DNA of 64,000 bases from Antitrichia curtipendula (GCA_951230915.1 OX579636.1:5099001-5163000), one strand, 5' to 3'; positions 1-12,785 are shown, counted from the stretch's first letter. Notes: generated by a model from the sequence alone, not told the origin. A program made the numbers and translations.

Positions 1-250
1 CCGAATTCCTTCACTATGTACCATGGATGCACATTTTCGTAGTAAGAATGTATTCTTTGGGTACATGGTGACGGAATTGGGTACCGGGACGATTTAGGGT
101 GTTTCCACCTTACATACATTTCTCTCCAGTATTCTAAAGTGAAATGAAACGGAAGACCCTGGCTGGACGGAGTTGAGGCGTCACCGGACAGTGATCTCAA
201 GGTATTTCTACGGCGGATTTGGTTGTTTCCTGTCTCGTTTTTTCTGTTGG

Positions 251-741
251 AGGTTTTGGGATTTCGATCAATGCCAATTGCAAAATATTGGTCACTCGAA
301 CGAGATCTTTTGACCGACAGTAGACATCCAGTATGTGTGTTTAGGGATGCGAGACTATCGGTAGGTGCGTGGTGACACTCTATCCTTCTCGAAAAGGTAT
401 TGTCAATTTCAATTCGAGAACTATTCACGATCTGAATGGGCTTCTATTGATTAGATTGATATGCACGTTTTGGCTTGATGGAAATGAGAGTTCACGGTTT
501 GGGGATTTCAATCAATGTCAATTGCAGAATATAATGGTCACTCGAACGAGATCTTTTGACCTACATCCAGTATCGAAAATTTGAGTTCACGGGGTTGAGA
601 ATACTGAATTTCATCTTTTTCGAGTTTTTTAGGGTTGTGTGATTAGGGATGTGAGACTGTCGGTAGGTGCATGGTGACACTCTATCCTTCTCGAAAAGGT
701 ATTGTCAATTCCAATTCTGTTCACGATCTGAATGGGCTTAA
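251..741 (+). repeat. Duplicated 5' leader of the F-box/PP2 gene
   Basis: Two blocks occur twice upstream of the coding start. The first block (251-314, again 494-562) holds the shared motif CGAACGAGATCTTTTGACC. The second block (341-443, again 643-741) holds TATCCTTCTCGAAAAGGTAT. The second copy has about 56 extra bases between its blocks. Each second block contains a possible splice donor (CGGTAGGTGC at about 359 and 660), and a good acceptor (TTTCTTTGCAG) ends at 1059, so this is probably the 5' UTR first exon and donor in two versions with a leader intron. The leader role is inferred from position; the duplication itself is seen directly. Confidence 0.75.
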
Positions 742-1074
742 GATCAACGCATTAGCGAATGGAAGAGAATCGTAACTGAAGTTCCGTATTTTTCAAATAC
801 TCCAAAATATTCTACAGATTTTCCAAGTTGAAATTGTAGGGAACCTAATGTTGACACTCGACGACCTGTAGTTGAGCAACTTTGAAGCATCAACTCCCTT
901 GCGTGGCTTCAACTTCCATTGGTTTCTTTTGGAAGTTGGTAAATGTAGGTGTTGCATTTTGGAATTGATCTCTTTTCGGTATCTTGCCTTTTGTCTTTGA
1001 TTTCTGGAAAATTGGAGGGCACTGTTCTGGACTAGATATCTTATTTGTTTTCTTTGCAGTTTTGCGACATCGTA

Positions 1075-2916
1075 ATGGAGGGGATGTTAACGGCCACGGA
1101 AAAGAACAAACTCGACATGGACAGCAACCAGCCTCAAGAGAGCGAGGAGCATGATGAATTTGACAGCAGCAATGAGCAGTGTAATGAAGCTGTTCTGGGA
1201 GACTTGCCTGAAGTCTGCATCGCTATGATCCTCTCCTGCTTGCCTCCACGAGAGGTTGCGAAGCTGGCGTGCGTCTGCTGTTCTTTCCGTGCGGCTTCTA
1301 ATTTCGATTCTGTTTGGGAGAGGATGCTGCCTCCAAGGTACAAAGACATCCTCGCACTTGACCCGGATGTTGTCCCTGCACAAACTGCAAGCAAGAGAGA
1401 AATCTTCGATCATCTCTGCCAGCCCATGCTTCTTGCGAACAACACACAGGTGCAGACTAACCTCTTTAATATTTCTGCCTGCCTGGGGTCTCCCCAAATA
1501 CATGACTTCCACAACCTTTTCGAAGTTGATCAAAACGAAGATTTCAAGCATGATCTTAAGAAATTATCTTGGAACTTGGAAAATTTATCATAAATCTTTG
1601 TCAAATCAAGTTCGAAGCATTATATCTTGAAATTCGCCCAGAACAAATTTTAGTATACGAATTTTGGTATGATTGGCTGAACTAGTGCGGTGGTTGACAT
1701 GGCATAATAAGTCTACAATATTTATTATTTAATGTGTTCAAAGTCTTAAAACGTCCTATATGTATGAATAATCATAGAATATGGATATATTCATTATTTT
1801 GGGTTTTTCCATAATTCAAGAAAGCATGCATTGTTGATGTAAATGTTTGAATGCCATCTCATTTCTGAGTCTGGCAGTATCCATTATGAAGCTTCCTACT
1901 GGAGAAAACAGTGGTTGAAACTTATGAAGATGACGTATTTCTCCTGCACTGCATTACTGGAAGGGTCAATCAATTTCAAGGCCATTCAATTTCTAATTGC
2001 TGCATCTGTAGTGTTGGCATAAATCTAACTCTCCATGCCACGTTTGATATGTGAGTAGGGGTTGTGGATTGACCGCGAGACCGCAGGGTTGTGCTTGAGC
2101 ATTGCAGCAAGGGGGCTCTCTATCACTTGGGGTGACGACTATCGTTATTGGGACTGGGTTCCTAATGAGAATTCTTTGTAAGTACTTTTTTCGAAGCTGT
2201 TCCATTGTGATGGTGCACTTGTATGTGTATGCATATTTATGTTCTTTCTTGAAATACTATTTTAACTTTCTTTATGCTGTGGCTAAGTTCATATCCAAAT
2301 CTGGAAAGAACTCTGGCAAAGTGCTTATCATAGTTCTTTCATTCGCAGGTTTCCTGAGGTTGCACGGTTGATAAATGTGTGCTGGTTCGAAGCGAAAGGT
2401 GAGATCGAATGCTCACTTCCCCCGGGATCTTACAGTCTCACATGGAGAATGTATTTGGGCGATTTGCAGGGTTGGCATTCTGAACCTGCACATTTCACCT
2501 TCTCAAAGAATGATGATGGAAATATTGAGTGCAAGTGCTACATAGACCCAAGACCGCATGTGTCAAGGCGGCCAGTGGAACAGTTTAGTTTGCCAACAAT
2601 CCGAGTTGTAGAAAGCGGTTGGGCAGAATACGATGTCGGGGAGTTTGTCGTTGAAAGAGAAGAGGAATCTTGTCTACTGAAATTCGCAGTGTTTGCTATT
2701 AACTCGGGGAGTTGGAAATCTGGTCTGTTATTGGACGGCGTTGTTGTCCGGCCTACAGAGGTGGTAAGGCAGATTCAATCCATTACTTCGCCCAGGGCTG
2801 AATCCGGCTTTCATACACCCGAGTTTCAACCGGAAGGACCTGAATTTCAGTTTCCGGGAGCCTTTCGTAGACTCTTCCCTAACTTTCCAAACCTTGGCAG
2901 AAATTGGAGACGTTAA
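1075..2916 (+). CDS. F-box protein with PP2 (phloem protein 2-like) lectin domain, three coding exons
   Basis: Exons 1075-1449, 2059-2177 and 2349-2916 join in frame (phases 0 and 2, all GT/AG) to give 353 residues. The ATG at 1075 follows a leader-intron acceptor at 1059. The F-box is at about residues 41-85 (LGDLPEVCIAMILSCLPPRE and onward to WERMLPPRY). The PP2 domain follows: WIDRETAG and ITWGDDYRYWDW in exon 2, then FPEVARLINVCWFEAKGEIE, a GW-containing core and YDVGEFVVE in exon 3. The order and exon boundaries match the plant F-box/PP2 family. Family members are thought to act as SCF ubiquitin-ligase adaptors whose PP2 part binds glycans; the target here is unknown. At 353 residues it is longer than usual (about 290) because of a Pro/Phe-rich tail of about 55 residues. 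The exon model is my inference and would need transcript support. Confidence 0.9.
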
Positions 2917-5659
2917 AAGGGACACTTCCGTATGGTGTACAGATCTGCTTAGTTTTCCTTTTAAACTAATTTGCTTTGTCATGTATAGTTTAGTTTGACC
3001 TTTCAGCTTTCATGGACTTTGACGTTCAGCATCTGGTTCAATTTACTTAGATAGACTTACTATAGGAAACCCCAGAGAAAGGTTATGAAGTGGAAATATG
3101 TCATAAGGCTCTTAGAGCAACAGGCTACCCCACTGAAGAAATGGTAGAAATATTTGGTCCTTTTCTTCATTCAGTCATTTTGTGGCTCTTGAGTGAAGGG
3201 GTGGAAGCTTTGCATTGAGAAATTCTACATCTACAGTGAATGTCAGGAATAGTGAATATGAGGAAGTTTGCATATTTCCTTGGAATGCAAGTTAGTGCTA
3301 CTGGGATAGAGCATCTTGTAGCATAACTACTTGTTTACTGATGCATGGACTTATGCAAGTGTGGGAACTCATTGATATGTCTTCTATGCTTCTATCTTAC
3401 CTTTCACTGCAAAGATGAGGCCCTGAAAGAGGTGTACACGATACAATGTTGTGCAAACATTGACTTGTCTCATTGGAACAAACTCCTAATTCTATGGTGG
3501 TGGGGCATCATATGAATGTAGATCATGGTTCCATCTGCTATGATTATCAAAAGGACTCATGAGGAGAATGTAAAGGAAGATATTGTATATGATTGTGGAA
3601 TTACAAATAGTATAGGAATGTGCTTTAGAGTAAAGTTTTTTTATGCTTTGTTGCAAGATGAAACACATCCATCTACAATTAGTTTGTATTGAGTTAAGGT
3701 AGTAACTTCTAAAAATGTCCAAATAATTATTTTGGCATGATTCCTATTATTAAACTACTTTCGTAAGTCTTGGTGGCAATTGAAAGAGGATTATGTATTC
3801 TCTTACCATATTTTTATTGAACATCATATATAAAAATTCTAGTTATATACCAAATTGTTGATTACTCGTGTGTCCCCAAATCCAATGATCACACGATATA
3901 CATTTTAGGAAAAAAATTTGTAATGTTAGTATATTCAAAACAATCCAATTAGCTCAGCTCTTCAGCATTTTAGTCTTCTTCATTTTATTTTATTTTCATC
4001 TTTTTGCTTATTTCTCTATATACAAATATGTTATGTACTTCAATTTCATCAAATTGGTCATAAAGGAGTTTAACTTCTATAGATTCAAATATTATTGTGG
4101 ATGAATGAAAGAGTATTAAAAAAAAACATTGCCCTAAAGCACTCAATTCTACACTTCAAAGCACTTAGGGTTATGGAAATTGCACCTAATTTTGACCCCT
4201 ACATATTCATGTCTAAAATTAACTACTTCTATCTATAAGAACCTATGGTTGCTTTTGAAAACACCTATCTTTAGCAATTTAAAAATTCATGATTAATATG
4301 GCCAAAAATTGCCAAAGGGAATCTTGAATATTCTTTTGGCTTCCAACAAGATCTAATAAAAAAAATTACGCAATACAATAATAGGAGCAATGTTCAATTG
4401 CTTATTCAAACACATTTAAATTTAGTAGTTATCTTCATAAGGAAAGATCTAATGATATTTCAATTAACTTCAAAATTTTGAATTTACAACCTTCGAAGTT
4501 GAAAGATTAGTGATCCACATCCTAGTGCTAAATAAATGTTGAAAGAAAACTCTTCAAAGATACCCTACTCAACTAATACCGCGGCAATGTTGCTAAAACA
4601 CTCACATGGCATATTGTTAACCCATTCAAGATGTCCATGGATCCAACCAAATATTTCAATTAAGGTGGGCACCCAACCCAAATGCGCCATTGATCATAAA
4701 ATTGCCATCTTCACTCTATCGGTACATCTCCAAAATCAATTATATACCTATATCAAAAAGAAGAGACTATTTTAGAGCCAAACTTTTTTTTTTTTTTCTG
4801 GCTTCCTAACTTCTGCATATGATATCCAAATGTCACGTGCTTTGGTGCGTCGGAACCTCCTTTCACTTGCCAATATGAGAATTTGACCAGCCAATTAATA
4901 GTAACTAGGCACCGTAGCCAAAAGTGGCGGTTTTGCGGGGGTACCCATGTTACCTCACATCAAAACACATCCTTGAGCTGGAGCTGGAGTGGGACATTCT
5001 TCCATGAGCTTGCTTGCCCTCTTCCTCCGTTTCCGGTGACTTCTATGATGATGCCTTGTTACCGTCTTGTGGTGAACAATCCTATGATGGTGTTTCACAT
5101 ACGGCTTTCTCAATGGGCGACGTGGTGAATTCAACTGCAGCCACCATCCAAATTTCCAATTATTTTTTTTACCGTCTTCCTGACACATATTTTTTCAACC
5201 TACGTGAGAAGTTGGATTTTTCAAGTAACAAATAAAAGAGTGAATGCAAAACTGGGATGATGTCTTAAAGCGCCTAAGTAGTTTTTTTGTTTGATCTTGA
5301 AAGAGGATTCCAAATTCTTTTTAGTATGTAATTTTAGGACATTCAGTATGGAAAAATTATGGCTTTTCAAAGTGTTGCCATTATATGCATACATAAAATC
5401 AGCCCTAGATTCTCAAGCTAAGAAGGCGTGCAATTGTAGGTCATTCAGGTCATTGGTGCAACAACAACCCCCACAAGGTTGCAATTAGCTGTGGTTTCCT
5501 TATTATTAACAATCATGTCTCTCATTCAAGTCGAAATCATGTCCAAGTCTTGCAAGGAGTCCATCAAATTTTGCTTGATTTTGTCACGAGGGACACACTA
5601 ATTTCAATCAAACTAAGCACACACAGCCTCCGAGAAGCAAATAATGCACAACCCAAAAA
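2917..5659. other. Intergenic, no gene recognised
   Basis: AT-rich sequence after the F-box/PP2 gene. The first few hundred bases are probably its 3' UTR. Short open frames near 4.5-5.2 kb are low-complexity and match nothing I know. Confidence 0.6.
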
Positions 5660-5820
5660 CACTAGTAGAAATTTGGTCTTTTACAACTACTTTCAACGTC
5701 TGGAATAACTCGTCCATAACTCATTTTTCTTTTTTTTAAAGAAATGAGTTTGTTTTTTGAACACCAAGAGTTCAGTTGTTTGTCAGTACCGGTTGCAAAA
5801 AGACCAAATTTGTGTTACTG
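5660..5820. mobile_element. CACTA-type MITE, 161 bp
   Basis: The left end reads CACTAGTAGAAATTTGGTCT. The right end, read on the other strand, begins CAGTAACACAAATTTGGTCT and both continue into TTTT..CAAC, giving imperfect terminal inverted repeats of about 28 bp. CACTAGTAGAAA is a usual terminus of plant CACTA (En/Spm) non-autonomous elements. The flanking 3 bp (AAA and AAG) are not a perfect target duplication. Confidence 0.7.
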
Positions 5821-6906
5821 AAGGGCTTTCTAATCTTACAAGAAGGAACTGTCCTCTAATCTCTTCCAAGACCTCTAATCTCTTCCTCTAATCTCTTCCA
5901 TAGAGTTTGAGTTCATACCACTTGCTTGACTACTTCCCGCACTTGAGCATACACATCATCTGGTGTTGTGACTGTGCAGATCTGCATTAAGTTGGAAGAA
6001 ATTTCTTAGTCATTTTGGCTCCCAAACACTCGTAAATTTAGTTCAATACATTGCACAAACCTCTAAACTTTGGCTTTGCATGATGACATGATTACTTGGA
6101 AATTGGATGGAACTTGAGAACCAGTGCAAAGTTTGCAACTGAAGGTTCTTCTGTAAGGGTAAGGTAACTACACCTAAAATTGCACAAATTAAGCAATTCA
6201 ACATCGTTCCATTTATTATATTGAATTTTTTTGAGGGGTCTTGTTAGTACTCAAAAGGGGATTTTAGATTCTCTTAGAATGCGTTTTTTGAACACTGTAT
6301 GAATAAACTACAAATTTTAAAGGTAATAAAAATAGGATTTAGGGTAACCAATTGTAGACTCTCATGAATATTGGAAGTACATTTTAGACAAGAACCTAGA
6401 CTGTGTGGTTTTAGAAAGTGGTTGAAATTAGTTGCAGTTACCTCAGTATGAGTAGAGGGTTGCCATTTCAAGTGACTAAGGGATCTTCACCATTATGATC
6501 ATTCATTCCTAATGCTAATTTATGTATCTTAAGTTTTTCATTAAAATTAATTTCTTTGGGTACTAAAAGTTGAATTTGATTGAAACTTTGTTACAAACAA
6601 AGTTGTTCTACCATACATGGTGATATGGAGTTGAACATGATGTCTAAGACAACTAGAAGCCATTTTCCGCCCGTCATTCAGGAATATCCTTGGAGCATAT
6701 CTAAAATGTACTAAAATATTCTTAGAAGATTTGATAATATTCGAAAAAGGTTGCTTGATATAGAAGACATGACATGTATATTAAGACTCTCAATAGGACA
6801 GGCTCAATGTGACGTCTAGTTCAAAAATCATGTTGGACAAGACAAATGTGTTTATAGGAGTTGTTGCAAGTTGTTGTGATGTTTACATGATGCTGAAAAA
6901 ACCCAC

Positions 6907-8465
6907 CTTCTTGACAATAGTGGATCGAATTCTTTCGTAGTAGGAAATTACAGGCACGGATTCCTTTTTGAAAGTGATGAGACGTTTATTGATAGTTTTC
7001 ATATTGTCATCAATGCGCCCGCTAGTTTGTCCCCGTTGCATGAGTCGATGGATAAGCACTTGCTTGGGTGCATGTAAAAATAACACCAAGGACGGCGCCC
7101 TCACCTGATAAAAATCCAACATCATATTCAATAGTTGATTCAAATCCTAGTTTAAAATGCCAACATTCAATGACTTAAATATCAATCAATGAAGTTTTTT
7201 TATTTTATTAGAAATGAAGAACTATTCAAGTTAATCCTTATTCTCTATTGCATATTTTTATACAAAAAATTATATTTATTTTTGAAACTATAGTTATTCC
7301 TCTAAGAAAATACTCCTAAGAGTCACTAAACAAAATGAAAATGAAATGATTTATGATAGAAAAATGCAATGTAAAGCAATTTGTTTGTCTCACACTAATT
7401 GACTTGACTAAATTAATCTACGTTATAGGAGAGGGTGCATAGTGTTGAATTGTTCAATTAGCATTCAACTTAGTGCATTGATTAATATGGTATGCAACAA
7501 GAGTCCAAATGAGCCACCTTGAAAGGGGGGGGTCATATTATTGCCTCAACCACCTTTTTCTATCTTAATATAGTAAAATATGTTTTTGTTTTGTTTAATC
7601 TTTGGTTTTTTCAATGAATGACATAGATTCTAGTTTAAAAGAGCGGCTACGACAATAGAAATCTACTTGTTAGGAATGGATACACAAATATTTTTGGATG
7701 TTTTCATCTTTAATTCTCATTTGGAACATAATACCTTTCATGCACCAAAGTGGAGTAAACACCAATATTCGGAAAGAGGATAACATCAATTTCGCTATAT
7801 TGGCAAAAAGAAACTTCACAACTTCAACACATTTCAAGGCACATAGCCGGCTTGAAAGGAAAATTTCAACCAATCCTAAAGTTAGAGTTATTGATGAATG
7901 TCACAATTTTTGTCTCCTAAAATCTCACCAATTTAACAAAATTGAAAATTATTTCTAGAGGTTATAAACCAATTTTCATTTTTTAAAGCTCTCTATCAAT
8001 GAATGTTACAGTTTTTGGTGCTCAAAATTGCACCAATTTAACAAAATTGAAAATGGTTACTAGGATATATAAATCCATCCTAATTTTTAGAGCTTCTTGT
8101 AGATGAATGTCACAATTTTTGGTGCCTATAATCACACCAATGTAATGAAATTGAAGATGGTTATAAGGTATTGATATTGGCTCATACTAGTTTCTTAAAC
8201 TCTTTAGCTTGGTTGACTTTACGCGGAAACCCATCCAGTAAATAACCAGAGGTGTCCCTTGCTTGTTTCATGGTCTTCTCCATAAGCTCCATTGTCAATT
8301 CCATAGGCACCAATTTGCCTTCCCTCATAATAGTTGCACAATCCTTTCCAATTTGAGTCCCATTTTTAACCTCTGCTCGGAGGATGTCCCCTAGTGAAAT
8401 GTGTTTGAACCCAAACTCTTTCACCATTCGAGCACATTGTGTGCCCTTCCCAGTGCCTGGTCCTC
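6907..8465 (-). CDS. Adenylate/UMP-CMP kinase-like gene, two exons visible, ends not found
   Basis: Two exons on the minus strand fit a nucleoside monophosphate kinase. Exon 8188-8465 has the P-loop GGPGTGKGTQCARM, the NMP-binding HISLGDILRAE and DGFPR; it ends at a clear donor (GTATGAG). Exon 6907-7104 starts after a clear acceptor (TTTTTATCAG) and has the LID region RGQTSGRIDDN and the usual SVPVISYYE; it ends at a GTGGGT donor. Phases agree (2 spare bases plus 92 codons, then 66 codons). The family transfers phosphate from ATP to AMP or UMP/CMP. All expected catalytic residues are present and there are no stops. The N-terminal exon (start codon and strand before the P-loop) and the last exon (about 30 residues) were not found nearby, so this is either a gene with long outer introns or a gene fragment. 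Confidence 0.7.
7893..8168. repeat. Tandem repeat, three units of about 100 bp, in the kinase intron
   Basis: Three diverged units each contain GATGAATGTCACAATTTTT (or close), then CACCAATTTAACAAAATTGA (or close). They lie inside the 1.08-kb intron between the two kinase exons. Confidence 0.7.
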
Positions 8466-8519
8466 CTGTGTCCCTCGTACCAAACAAGACAAGCACTAGT
8501 AAGCATACATTTGACATTT

Positions 8520-11500
8520 ACGCATTGAAAAAAAATACAAGCAACTACATTATAAGAGGCTTTGTTCTTGTAGCATTCACTTGCTTCTTGAATATGGCAA
8601 TTGCTCAAACTTCCTCAATTTAGGCTTTGTTGATGCAAAGCCTCCTCTTCTTAGATTCAAAGCCAATAAAATGTGATGCCTTACATGAATGATATAACAT
8701 TTAAGAGTAGTACACTTAACCTTCTTGAAACCAACAATTTAGAAAGACTTATGGTCTTTTTAATGCACTCACATGTATCCACAACTTTACATGTGAAAGT
8801 TGTTCAATTAGATGAAGACAACATGATAGATTCTCATAACATAAAGTCACTACATTTAAAATTTTCTAAATATTAAACAATTGAGCATTGTTCTAATTAT
8901 TCAATTGTTTAATTGTTGTTAGATCTTATTGAGGGCTAATAGTAGAGTATAGATCCTCTTAGAATGCAATTTTTGGATACTAAATGAATAAACAATTGGT
9001 ATTAGAAAACGGGTTACAATTAGGTGCAGTTCTTGCATATAGAATGCGCAATTTCTAGGTGCATAATTAGAGAGCACACACTCTTTGCATCCTATACCCA
9101 TGTACTCAAAAGAATTTGAAGTACTTGATGTTGAAGAACTAATCCACTTTTTAAGCAATTATTGTATTATTTCATAAACAATCACCAATAGATGAGGCTA
9201 CATGCAAATATGTTGACTAAGGACAATAGAAACAAATATTTTTAGAATGATCTACACATATCATTTGCACAGTAACCGCATAAGCTCAAAATTGTGCAAA
9301 AAAAGAATTTGGATTTGTGTAAATGATTCCAAAGGTAATTACTCTTGTTCTCTTAAATGTCATGAGACATAATAAAATATTTGTATAGTTCAAGAGACAA
9401 AAACAATAAACCTCTTATAAACCTTTCTTGGATCTTAGAAAATTACATAATTTCAAACATAGAGTGTCAACTTTATTCTTAGCAGCTAAAAATTCAATAA
9501 CTCTACAAATAAAATATGGGATTTAAAAACCATATAAAAGAATATTCTCCAAATATATTAACAAGAATCAATAATATTTCAATTTCAAGCATGTTACTCA
9601 AAACCCTTAAAAATTATCCTTTTGATACATGTGGTTACCCACAAAACACAAAGAATGTTTTCCTCAAGAACCTTTGCTTCTTAAAAACCAAGATAGTACT
9701 AATTATTGTTGTATTTTCTTAGAACTCATATACAATGAAATAAGATCACTCTAAATTGCAAATCAAAATGATAGAAGAATGCGAGAAATTGATTGAGAGA
9801 GGTCTTGCCTACCAAGCACCATAATGATGGGGCTTTCTTTTGTTTTGGTATGAGAAGATTTTGAAGGGCTAGCACCCATAGTTGTCTTACAAACCTAAAT
9901 GTGGTTTTGTCTCTCTCGTTCAACCAAAGCCTTTTTTTATAGAAATTTTGTCCATCATTGGGTTTCAAAATCAATAAGCTATAGTTAGTTCAAAGTACGT
10001 GGGATAAATTGAGTTGCATATTTTATTGCCAACCTTCATCTGCTAAAAAAACACTCTTGTTGCAAGGAAGAAATCCGTGGTCTAATCAAGTCAAAAATTA
10101 GGTCTTAATTTTCTATAGAACTTGATTGCAAGTTCATCAACATTGTGGGTGAAGGGTGAAACGTAAGCACGGAGAAGAAAGGATGTGCATTGAAGAGGTA
10201 GCATTCCAAAGGTTAAGGTGAAATCAATGTACCTATTACCATTTATAAGAAAGACTCAAAGAGAATCAAAGCAAAGTCCTAAAGGACCAAGCTTCCAAAA
10301 GAATATTAATCCAATGAAGAGGTCAAGAACTAAGGTATGTACACCTATAATCAATATTATCCAAAATACCACACCTACATTTGGACCTTAAAATGTTACA
10401 AAAACTTTATATTGATTATACAAAATGTGAAGTCCTAATAAAAACATAAGAATTTAAAACAACCTAATGTTGTTTTTTAGTACACCTAGAGATAGTCCTT
10501 TGAAGTCCATAACTTATTCATGTAAGTTTTCCAAATAATTCATACTAAATGCATTAGAATCCTCTTTAGTTAATACCAATAAGATCTAATAAAAATAATT
10601 TATGTTGATAATAGTGATTATGCTATGTTCTAAAAATGCACCTATTTATCTTCTAATTGGATCATTTTTGGTTGATTACTTTGATGATAGGCTACGGGCT
10701 TTTAGGGTTAAGAGAGTTTAGACTAGGAAAAATATAGATCTTGAGATTTTATAGGACAATCAATTACAGATTGATAACAATTTGTTTGAAATATCTTCAT
10801 TTTGTAATTTTTGTTTTCCTTTCCATTTTAAATGAGTTGATTGAGAAACTTGCACAAACAAATTAGGAAGAATTGAATGACAAAAAATTAAATAGCTCAA
10901 AATTAAGCAAAAATTGTTATTTTAGTATAATTGAATCTAATTCATCCATTTCAAATAGCTCCTACAACAAGTTCACAAAAACACCCATCATCCACCAATT
11001 AAGATGCGCACTATCTTAGGAATTAAAAAGCATCTTGTTTTGTAAGAAATCAAAGCATCTTCTTGTATTTGCTCTTGAACTCAAATCCTACAATTTAGTT
11101 TGCTTGCTAGAATAATCTCACCATTGGAAATGGCATGATTCCATTTTATCTTAGAGATATTAACAATTTAGTTTTTTCTTTCATCGAATACCTACTTCTA
11201 CTTAAGAATTTTTTTTAAATGAAAATAATAATAAAATAATTTTTTTTTCATTTTAAACACAATTCTTTGACAAAAAAAATTACAAAACCAAAATCTTGGA
11301 TAGAAAAGTTTCAAGTTAAGAGGATTCAAATTTCAGAGTCCTATCATTAAATTTATAAAATAACAAATAAAGTATTTTTTCACTTTAAATGCTCAAATCT
11401 TGCAATCAACCAGGTCACAATTTTGAAATTCTTCCACACATTTTCATATTGCTCTAGTACAAGATCCTATAGATAAATAAGCATAAATGATAGTTTTTAG

Positions 11501-12330
11501 AGTGTTTTTTTGGTAAAATACAATCGTGGATCTTTAAGAATTAAAGGATACACTTCCATATTTCTAGGCATGTGAAATAGTGAATTTGGTCAAAGATCAT
11601 AACTATATTGTACTAATTGCTCTAATTTAATATTAAATAACATAAAATCAAATATATATACAAAGGAATATTATATTACAAACATCAAACCATCATGCAT
11701 CATTATATCATTGTAGGGGGCTTTTGATTGGATAGTCACTCAAAAGGGATACCGAAGTCCACATCTCCACCTCCCAATATTGAACAATATATTTTATTTT
11801 TATTTTTTGTTCTTCCCATTCAAAAATAAAAATATTTTTTTGATATTTTTTGTCATAAATTTTCAAACCATATATATGTTCTAAACGCATATAAAATAAC
11901 AACTGATATCAATGAGATATGTGCCTATATGTTGTATCCACATATATATATAATATTAATATTATATAAAAATGCCAATATTCATATATAATATTTGTAT
12001 CCATATTTATACCCCACATTTGTACACATTTGTACTTGTGTTCATATCCATATCAGAGTATCAATGTCCAATATATATGCAAGGGGGGTTGTAAAAAAAT
12101 GTTGTATAAGGAGGTTGGAGGTGTAATATTTGGAGGGCACGTGAGTTGTCTCTTTTTAAGAAATAATTGTACACAATCTTCTCTAACAATTGCTTTCAAA
12201 CTACCCTAAGCCATCCCCTTGCATAATACATAACAAAAAATTACTTACAAATTCAGAAATTCAACTCAATACTCCCCACCTATATAACCCAACATCCATC
12301 TTAAAATACAAAAATTCCCCCCCACATGCA
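8520..12330. other. AT-rich spacer with repeat relics
   Basis: No gene is recognised. Two stretches resemble other parts of the window. 11106-11226 matches 50353-50475, the promoter-like region of the large element at 50-58 kb (shared CTAGAA.AATCTCACCATTGG and TACCTACTTCTACTTAA). 11378-11460 matches an internal module of the TTAA-flanked elements (ACTTTAAATGC, ATCTTGCAATC, TTCTTCCACAC), and GGATCTTTAAGAATTAA at about 11530 could be a decayed terminus of that family. A GGGCTTTTAGGGTTAA word at about 10699 resembles another terminus. Confidence 0.5.
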
Positions 12331-12339
12331 AACCACCTA

Positions 12340-12783
12340 CACTAAGAATGATATTTACTATTATGTTACATTTAGTATTATTTACCTATCATTGGGCTCA
12401 TTCTAATTTTCATTTAGTTGACAAATAGTGTTCATGGTGACGTTTTAGTGTTGGTAACATTAGTGATACAGAACACTACATATCAACATAAACATTACCA
12501 AAAATTAACCTTGGAAGGTTAGTTAGGCCCAAAAGTGGCAAATGGATGACTTTTGAGATTATTGTAGAAATGATGAATGCACCTATTGGTTTATAAATTA
12601 GATCATTTTTAGCAAGATACTGTGGTGATAGGTCTTGTCCTTGCAAGTTTAATTTTATCCTAACTGAGAATTAGAGCACACTACATGTCAACATGAATTA
12701 CAATAGTTGACAAATGGAGTTCATGTTGTTGACATTTAGTGTTAGAGATCTTAATTAGTGTTGCAAATTTATCATTATTAGTG
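12340..12783. mobile_element. TA-flanked MITE with CACTAA termini, copy 1 (444 bp)
   Basis: The ends are CACTAAGAATGATATTTA and, on the other strand, CACTAATAATGATAAATT, with TA on both sides. Inside are repeated words such as TTGACA and TTAGTGTT. The same family occurs at 62648-62986. TA flanks point to a Tc1/mariner-type target, although the CACTA start is also reminiscent of CACTA elements. Confidence 0.6.
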
Positions 12784-12785
12784 TA

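Noticed and set aside
1450..1593. Extension of F-box/PP2 exon 1 to the stop at 1593
   Set aside because: CAG|GTGCAG donor at 1449 and in-frame exon 2 restoring the PP2 domain show that this is intron.
4883..5235. Overlapping frames with His/Arg- or Pro-rich products
   Set aside because: No domain, no splice context, shadows on both strands.
10276..10714. Possible TTAA element between CCTAAAGGACCAAG (10279) and TTTTAGGGTTAA (10703)
   Set aside because: The left word lacks TTAACC and the right end has one G fewer; could be chance.
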